A DNA stretch of 64,000 nt from Litorimonas sp947503715. Its GTDB lineage: Bacteria > Pseudomonadota > Alphaproteobacteria > Caulobacterales > Maricaulaceae. The notes under the pieces were generated by a model that worked only from the letters and a program-made list of their open reading frames with translations, did not search any database and was not told the DNA's origin. The DNA lies in the NCBI RefSeq assembly GCF_050271975.1, contig NZ_CP189850.1, positions 2,914,001 through 2,978,000 on the forward strand, given 5' to 3'. Below are positions 59,650 to 64,000 of this stretch, piece by piece; position 1 is the stretch's first letter, and the number at the start of each line of letters is the position of its first letter. The translations under genes and the position numbers were made by a program.

Positions 59650-61060
59650 GACCGACGAGATAAAGCCGAAATCATCGAAAGGCCAGACCATGTGGGGGGG
59701 CCGCTTTGCCGCAGGTCCGGGTGCATTGATGCAGGCCATCAACGTGTCCATCGACTTTGACCGCAAACTCGCGACGCAGGACATTGCGGGCTCAAAGGCG
59801 CATTCCGATATGCTCGCCGCCCAAGGCATTATTACGGCGGAAGACCGCGACGCCATCCACACGGGGCTGGATGAAATTGGCGCGGAAATCGCGAATGGTT
59901 CGTTCCCGTGGTCGGAAGAACTGGAAGATATTCACCTCAATATTGAGGCGCGCTTGAAAGATAAAATCGGGGATGCGGGCGGACGTCTTCATACAGGACG
60001 GTCGCGTAATGATCAGGTCGCGACGGATTTCCGCCTCTGGGTACGGGATCATCTGGACCTGTTCGGGCAGCAACTCACGACCTTGATTGAAGCTTTGGTC
60101 GATCAAGCGGCGGAGAATGCGGACACAATCATGCCCGGTTTCACGCATTTGCAGAGCGCGCAACCTGTGACTTTTGGCCATCACATGCTGGCTTATGCCG
60201 AGATGTTTGCGCGGGACCGCGCGCGGTTCGCAGATTGTCGGACGCGGATGAATGAGAGCCCGCTGGGCGCGGCGGCCCTCGCCGGGACGCCGTATAATAT
60301 TGACCGCGACATGACGGCGGCAGCGCTCGGCTTTGATCGCCCGATGGCCAATTCTCTCGACGCCGTCTCCGCGCGGGACTTTGCCTTGGAAGCCCTGTCA
60401 GCGGCCACGATCTGCGCGACGCATCTCTCGCGCCTGTCGGAAGAAATCGTCATCTGGACGAGCGCGCAATTCCAGTTCATCAAACTCTCGGACGCCTTCA
60501 CGACGGGCAGTTCGATCATGCCGCAAAAGCGAAATCCCGACGCGGCAGAACTCGTCCGTGCAAAAGTCGGCCGTATCATGGGCGCGCTCACGGCGCTAAC
60601 CATCGTGATGAAGGGCCTGCCTCTCGCCTATTCCAAGGACATGCAGGAAGATAAAGAACCCGTCTTTGACGCCTTTGACGCGCTGGAACTCGGCCTTGCG
60701 GCGATGGCGGGCATGGTTGCGGACATGGTACCGAATAAGGACAAGTTAGCGGGCGCCGCGGGCGCAGCCTTCTCCACCGCAACAGACCTCGCCGATTGGC
60801 TCGTCATGACCCTCAACATGCCCTTCCGCGACGCCCATCACGTGACGGGCGCGATCGTCGCCATGGCGGAGAAACAAGGAAAGACGCTCGACGCGCTGGA
60901 CCTCGCAGATATGCAGACCGTTGAGCCGCGCATCACGGAAGACATCTATACCGTCCTCACCCCTCTTGCCTCGGCCAGCAGCCGGACGAGCTATGGCGGC
61001 ACAGCGCCGAGTGAAGTGCGTAAACAGGTGAAGACGTGGCGAGGAAAGCTGGCGAAATAA
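59648..61060 (+). CDS. argH: argininosuccinate lyase
   Basis: 470 residues from the ATG at 59648, which has GAGGA 6 bases upstream; an earlier ATG at 59582 lies inside the tlpA gene. Signature elements: WGGRFAAGPGALMQAINVSI, HTGRSRNDQVATDFRLWVRD, the catalytic TFGHHMLAY and GSSIMPQKRNPDAAELVRAK. It splits argininosuccinate to arginine and fumarate, the last step of arginine synthesis. The stop is one base from that of a convergent gene. Confidence 0.97.
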   Translation: MTDEIKPKSSKGQTMWGGRFAAGPGALMQAINVSIDFDRKLATQDIAGSKAHSDMLAAQGIITAEDRDAIHTGLDEIGAEIANGSFPWSEELEDIHLNIEARLKDKIGDAGGRLHTGRSRNDQVATDFRLWVRDHLDLFGQQLTTLIEALVDQAAENADTIMPGFTHLQSAQPVTFGHHMLAYAEMFARDRARFADCRTRMNESPLGAAALAGTPYNIDRDMTAAALGFDRPMANSLDAVSARDFALEALSAATICATHLSRLSEEIVIWTSAQFQFIKLSDAFTTGSSIMPQKRNPDAAELVRAKVGRIMGALTALTIVMKGLPLAYSKDMQEDKEPVFDAFDALELGLAAMAGMVADMVPNKDKLAGAAGAAFSTATDLADWLVMTLNMPFRDAHHVTGAIVAMAEKQGKTLDALDLADMQTVEPRITEDIYTVLTPLASASSRTSYGGTAPSEVRKQVKTWRGKLAK

Positions 61061-61061
61061 T

Positions 61062-61685
61062 CTAGCCGCAGATTTTCGGGACATCGCGCAGGACTGACAT
61101 CACGGGGCCTTGTGTCCAGCTATCATCATAAGGCTTATTAATTGAACTGGGGCGCCAAGAGAGGTTCCAAACCTCTGCTTCAGCATCATATTCACTATTA
61201 AGACCCAATGTTTCCTCACTCGTGACAATGACGATGCGAATACGACGGTCAGTTTTTTGCCCAACGGCTTTGGCGGCTTCATGTTCTTTATTATCGGCGG
61301 CAACATAGACGGGCACGTCGCCCTGACCGAAATCATAGCTGATCTCACAGACCTTATTATCGGCACCGTTCAGATTGGCGATACGGAAGGCCCGGTCTTT
61401 CATCCCGTCAGGGTCAGACGTTTCCATCTCATTCAAAACTTTAAAGGCGTTTTCGGATACCGTGTTGAAACGGCGCGCATTGGGAATTTCCACGTCCAAC
61501 CGATTGACGACATTGCTAACGCCCGTTTTGACCGAGCCCGCCGCATCGCCCACAACCCGGGCCGGGGCCGTCGCAATGGACCAGGCTTTCCAAATACCGA
61601 ATGTGATAAGACAGGCAATGAAGGCGATGACTATCCATTTTACCGCCTTCCACATGTCCGAACGGTCCACTTTGTCTTCAGCCAT
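61062..61685 (-). CDS. hypothetical membrane-anchored protein
   Basis: 207 residues. One N-terminal membrane helix (KWIVIAFIACLITFGIW) and a periplasmic or cytoplasmic domain with two Cys (VCEISYDFGQGDVPVY, final ICG). I recognise no family. Its start overlaps the end of the DUF1289 gene by 8 bases, so they are co-expressed. Confidence 0.8.
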   Translation of the reverse strand: MAEDKVDRSDMWKAVKWIVIAFIACLITFGIWKAWSIATAPARVVGDAAGSVKTGVSNVVNRLDVEIPNARRFNTVSENAFKVLNEMETSDPDGMKDRAFRIANLNGADNKVCEISYDFGQGDVPVYVAADNKEHEAAKAVGQKTDRRIRIVIVTSEETLGLNSEYDAEAEVWNLSWRPSSINKPYDDSWTQGPVMSVLRDVPKICG

Positions 61686-61866
61686 TTGCCAACCCCTTTA
61701 ACCGCTTCTTTGCCTCAATATTGGCAAAGGCTCTCTGTGCCTTGGAATAGCGTGTCCACATTCCGATGTCTTGACGTGTACGCCCACATCCTGTGCAAAC
61801 ACCTGATTGGATATCCAATGTGCAGATGAGTTTACAGGGACTCTCTATGTCAGGATTGGCAGCCAT
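61678..61866 (-). CDS. DUF1289 small cysteine-rich protein
   Basis: 62 residues with the full DUF1289 pattern: SPCKLICTLDIQSGVCTGCG followed by RTRQDIGMWTRYS. The four Cys probably bind a metal. The family is very common in proteobacteria and its function is unknown. Confidence 0.93.
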   Translation of the reverse strand: MAANPDIESPCKLICTLDIQSGVCTGCGRTRQDIGMWTRYSKAQRAFANIEAKKRLKGLANG

Positions 61867-61901
61867 GGGGTGAGATTACCCCGCTTTCGTTAACATTCAA
61901 C

Positions 61902-62672
61902 CTATTCAGCAGGCTGTTCCACGAGAGCGGCGAGGCGCTTGGTTTCCGCTTCCGCCATATCCTCGGGATCAAATTTGAACATGGCTGACAAATCATAATC
62001 GCCTTGAATCGTCAACATGTCGGCTTTTGCAGATTTAATATCTTTCAAACGCATGAACTGATCTGAATTAAAAGTGGATATCGGCACGTCGACCGGCTCC
62101 CCTTTCCGCGTGAATGTTGCGACAGGTATCGGGGCGTCTTCGCTGACACGCTTTAAGGCAATCGCTTTCAATCCAGGTACCGCAAACCCCAATCCACCGG
62201 GGGCAACGCCGTCCATGATTTTTGAACCGTCCTTTGCGCCCTCACGTAACTCCTCGACCGTGAACTCGCCATCCGTTCGACGATAAGGAAAAAGGAAAGA
62301 GATATTCGCGGATGTTGTGTCGCCCTCCACAGGCTCGGGAATCTCTCCATTTATCACACGACACATCTCGGCATCTTTTGAGAGGCCTGCCACTTTTTCT
62401 ATATTCTGCAACTGACCCGCTTCATCAATCTCAAGATAGTGTTCTGCACCGCCATCCCGGAATAGCATCTGGCTCGGAGTGGGATGCCCGTTTATCCCCG
62501 TCATTTTCAGGGAGACGGAAGGCTCAATAATATCAACACGGTCCGCGTCCGCGCCGTAAAATGCATCGACCATTCGGATCATATCCTTGGCCGACCGACA
62601 GGCCTCTCCGGCTTGCGCAGCTGAACTTGACGCAAAGAATAAGAGCCCGGCAAATGTGAAACTATTTTTCAT
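61902..62672 (-). CDS. unknown periplasmic protein, paralogue A
   Basis: 256 residues from the ATG at 62672, which opens a signal peptide (NSFTFAGLLFFASSSAAQAG). Two Cys follow (ACRSAK, EMCRVI). The central segment FTVEELREGAKDGSKIMDGV, LKAIALKRVSEDAPIPVATF and MRLKDIKSAKADMLTIQGDY aligns by eye with the upstream gene, so the two are paralogues. No family is recognised. Its first 11 bases overlap the end of that gene. Confidence 0.82.
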   Translation of the reverse strand: MKNSFTFAGLLFFASSSAAQAGEACRSAKDMIRMVDAFYGADADRVDIIEPSVSLKMTGINGHPTPSQMLFRDGGAEHYLEIDEAGQLQNIEKVAGLSKDAEMCRVINGEIPEPVEGDTTSANISFLFPYRRTDGEFTVEELREGAKDGSKIMDGVAPGGLGFAVPGLKAIALKRVSEDAPIPVATFTRKGEPVDVPISTFNSDQFMRLKDIKSAKADMLTIQGDYDLSAMFKFDPEDMAEAETKRLAALVEQPAE

Positions 62673-63429
62673 CGGTGGCATCTCCCCAGCCAAATTGACG
62701 CAATGTTTTCGGGCTGGGCACGGGTTGCAATTCATAGGCCCCGCCTGTGATCGTCATGCCTGTCGCGTCCAGATCTTTGATATCGTCCAGACTGACAATC
62801 CACATATCTTTGACGGGTTCCAATGTCAGCGGTGTCTGCCCCCGCTCCGTAAGAGCCGCAACCGTCGGCACGGCGTCACGTACCACCATTTTAACAGCAA
62901 AATAATCCGTATCCGGCATTAACATTGCGACGACGCCGGGCAGCATTTTCTTGTAGAATTTTTTCCCATCCTTTGCGCCCTCTTTCAATTCATCCAAAGA
63001 GTAGGTCCCGCTCTCATTATGGAAAAGCGGCGACAGGCCCATTTCAAAATATAAGCCCTCATCATCGGCGGGGCGGTCAGCGCGCGTGGGATCATCGACG
63101 CAGATATCCGTATCGGGCCGCGCTTTAGCACTCTCCAGGAAGGTCGGCGTTGCACCCGTTTCACGCGAAAACGGAATATCCGTCACCAGTTCCCCGTCTT
63201 TGGCGAGATAAAACCGCTCCGGCCAGATACCGTCATCCTTGATGATAAACCGGGGTTGCAGCCGGACATCCACAATATCACGACGGTCTTCATCCACTTC
63301 CGCTAATTCGCTGACAAGCTTGGGCACATCTTTGGCCGGAAAGCAGAATGTCTCGCCGCGCAGGTCTTCACTCGCGAAAGCTGAACTTGCCGAGACTGTG
63401 ACCAAAAGCACAGGAATCCAATGTTTCAT
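62662..63429 (-). CDS. unknown periplasmic protein, paralogue B
   Basis: 255 residues with signal peptide (HWIPVLLVTVSASSAFAS). Shared with the next gene: YSLDELKEGAKDGKKFYKKM, YFAVKMVVRDAVPTVAALTE, WIVSLDDIKDLDATGMTITG, and two Cys (ETFCFPAK, TDICVDD). The pair forms a two-gene operon divergent from the lptM-lysA operon. Function unknown. Confidence 0.82.
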   Translation of the reverse strand: MKHWIPVLLVTVSASSAFASEDLRGETFCFPAKDVPKLVSELAEVDEDRRDIVDVRLQPRFIIKDDGIWPERFYLAKDGELVTDIPFSRETGATPTFLESAKARPDTDICVDDPTRADRPADDEGLYFEMGLSPLFHNESGTYSLDELKEGAKDGKKFYKKMLPGVVAMLMPDTDYFAVKMVVRDAVPTVAALTERGQTPLTLEPVKDMWIVSLDDIKDLDATGMTITGGAYELQPVPSPKTLRQFGWGDATDEK

Positions 63430-63482
63430 CTTTGACCTTTTACGGATATGCAGACCACACCCAAATGAGGATGCCCAAATTT

Positions 63483-63752
63483 ATGCCTAGTCGTATCAAG
63501 CTGAACCCGATGTTAAAACTTACAGTGACGACAGGTCTGCTGGCTGCGCTGCTGTCCGGTTGCGGGATTCGCGGCGACCTCAAGGTACCGCCGCCCGTCT
63601 TTGGCTCCGGTCAAGTCGACCCCGACCGCGTACCGGCGAAAGATTTGGACCGCGAAGACAGGCCCGATCCAGATGATTTGCTGGACCAGGATTTCAGCGA
63701 CCCGGACGAAGATGATTTCGACACCGATCCCTTCGGACAAGATCAGGGCTAA
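63483..63752 (+). CDS. lptM: LptM-like small lipoprotein
   Basis: 89 residues from the ATG at 63483; other in-frame ATGs at 63465, 63471 and 63510 are possible. Signal with lipobox LLSGC, then GIRGDLKVPPP, the short motif of LptM (YifL), which in E. coli aids maturation of the LPS-assembly protein LptD. The tail is very rich in Asp. The place just before lysA is the usual one for this gene in proteobacteria. Confidence 0.82.
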   Translation: MPSRIKLNPMLKLTVTTGLLAALLSGCGIRGDLKVPPPVFGSGQVDPDRVPAKDLDREDRPDPDDLLDQDFSDPDEDDFDTDPFGQDQG

Positions 63753-63755
63753 GCC

Positions 63756-64000
63756 ATGCGCCATTTTGATTACCAAAACGGCGAAATGTTCGCCGAAGAC
63801 GTTCCCCTGTCCCGTATCGCGGCGGAGGTCGGGACGCCCGTCTATGTTTATTCCACTGCAACCTTCACGCGGCATTATAATGTTTTCGCTGACAGTTTTG
63901 CCGACACGAAATCCCTTATCGCCTATTCAGTGAAAGCCAATTCCAATATTGCCGTCTTGGCCACGCTCGCACAACTCGGCGCGGGCGCCGATGTCGTCTC
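63756..64000 (+). CDS. lysA: diaminopimelate decarboxylase (partial)
   Basis: The first 81 residues are visible; the gene runs off the right edge. PTPVYVYSTATF-type wording (GTPVYVYSTATFTRHY) and the PLP-binding Lys in IAYSVKANSNIAVL identify LysA, which makes lysine from meso-diaminopimelate. It starts 3 bases after the stop of the lptM-like gene. Confidence 0.95.
   Translation, partial: MRHFDYQNGEMFAEDVPLSRIAAEVGTPVYVYSTATFTRHYNVFADSFADTKSLIAYSVKANSNIAVLATLAQLGAGADVV

Noticed and set aside
61257..61829. 190-codon plus-strand frame opposite the hypothetical and DUF1289 genes
   Set aside because: DUF1289 is certain on the other strand, and the frame has no start signal or family motif.

Overview
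The window reads as a chromosomal segment of a Gram-negative, probably marine and alga-associated alphaproteobacterium. Supporting signs are the argH / small lipoprotein / lysA order, a proline utilisation locus with an Lrp-type regulator, a valine-degradation cluster, a secreted family-7 alginate lyase and a giant secreted RTX/VCBS adhesin. The exact lineage (Hyphomonadales/Maricaulales-like) is my guess from gene content; no marker gene in the window settles it.

Layout. (1) 1-2307, minus strand: a LuxO-like response regulator (cut by the left edge) behind a hybrid sensor kinase carrying PAS, HisKA, HATPase, receiver and Hpt domains, so a nearly complete phosphorelay. (2) 2.4-24.4 kb: a mosaic accessory region against the 3' end of a tRNA-Leu(CAG) gene. 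From the tRNA leftwards it holds a P4-type integrase split by a one-base frameshift, an island protein with an in-frame stop, an AlpA-type regulator, an HTH/zinc-ribbon protein, a second (frameshifted, truncated) tyrosine recombinase, the 15.9-kb adhesin gene (5304 codons, about 36 VCBS/cadherin-like repeats and a C-terminal RTX block), an imperfect copy of the tRNA 3' end, a third (internally deleted) integrase and the tail of a relaxase. It looks like successive integrations at one tRNA with the recombinases decaying and the adhesin kept open. (3) 24.4-35.9 kb: housekeeping genes (ThpR, aldo/keto reductase, Bax-inhibitor-like protein, class A PBP, glycosyltransferase, M48-like peptidase, lipoprotein, TMEM175-like channel, etfBA) and an ArsR regulator divergent from a small membrane protein with a palindromic operator candidate between them. 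(4) 35.9-36.5 kb: about 680 bases without a convincing gene, holding a hairpin repeat and a stretch that may be a structured RNA. (5) 36.5-49.2 kb: amino-acid metabolism: DecR-like regulator with a divergent cysteine-synthase-like enzyme, PutA with its Lrp regulator, an HPPD-like VOC protein, then mmsB / HIBCH / acyl-CoA dehydrogenase and mmsA for valine, with the alginate lyase between them. (6) 49.2-64 kb: envelope and periplasm: DUF4112, DUF5710, STAS-like and EF-hand proteins, a DUF547 / SRPBCC / serine-hydrolase operon, two SIMPL lipoproteins, an outer-membrane barrel with three CWDG repeats and an unrecognised C-terminal domain, ExbD, TlpA divergent from argH, two paralogous unknown periplasmic proteins, an LptM-like lipoprotein and the start of lysA.

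Gene packing is tight outside the island: start-stop overlaps, convergent genes sharing stop codons and two divergent pairs whose start codons touch or overlap. The most unusual items are the adhesin island at tRNA-Leu with its candidate left attachment site, recent near-identical duplications inside the adhesin gene, the barrel protein with its unknown C-terminal domain, the TTAGCTAA operator pair, and the unexplained 36.1-36.5 kb stretch.
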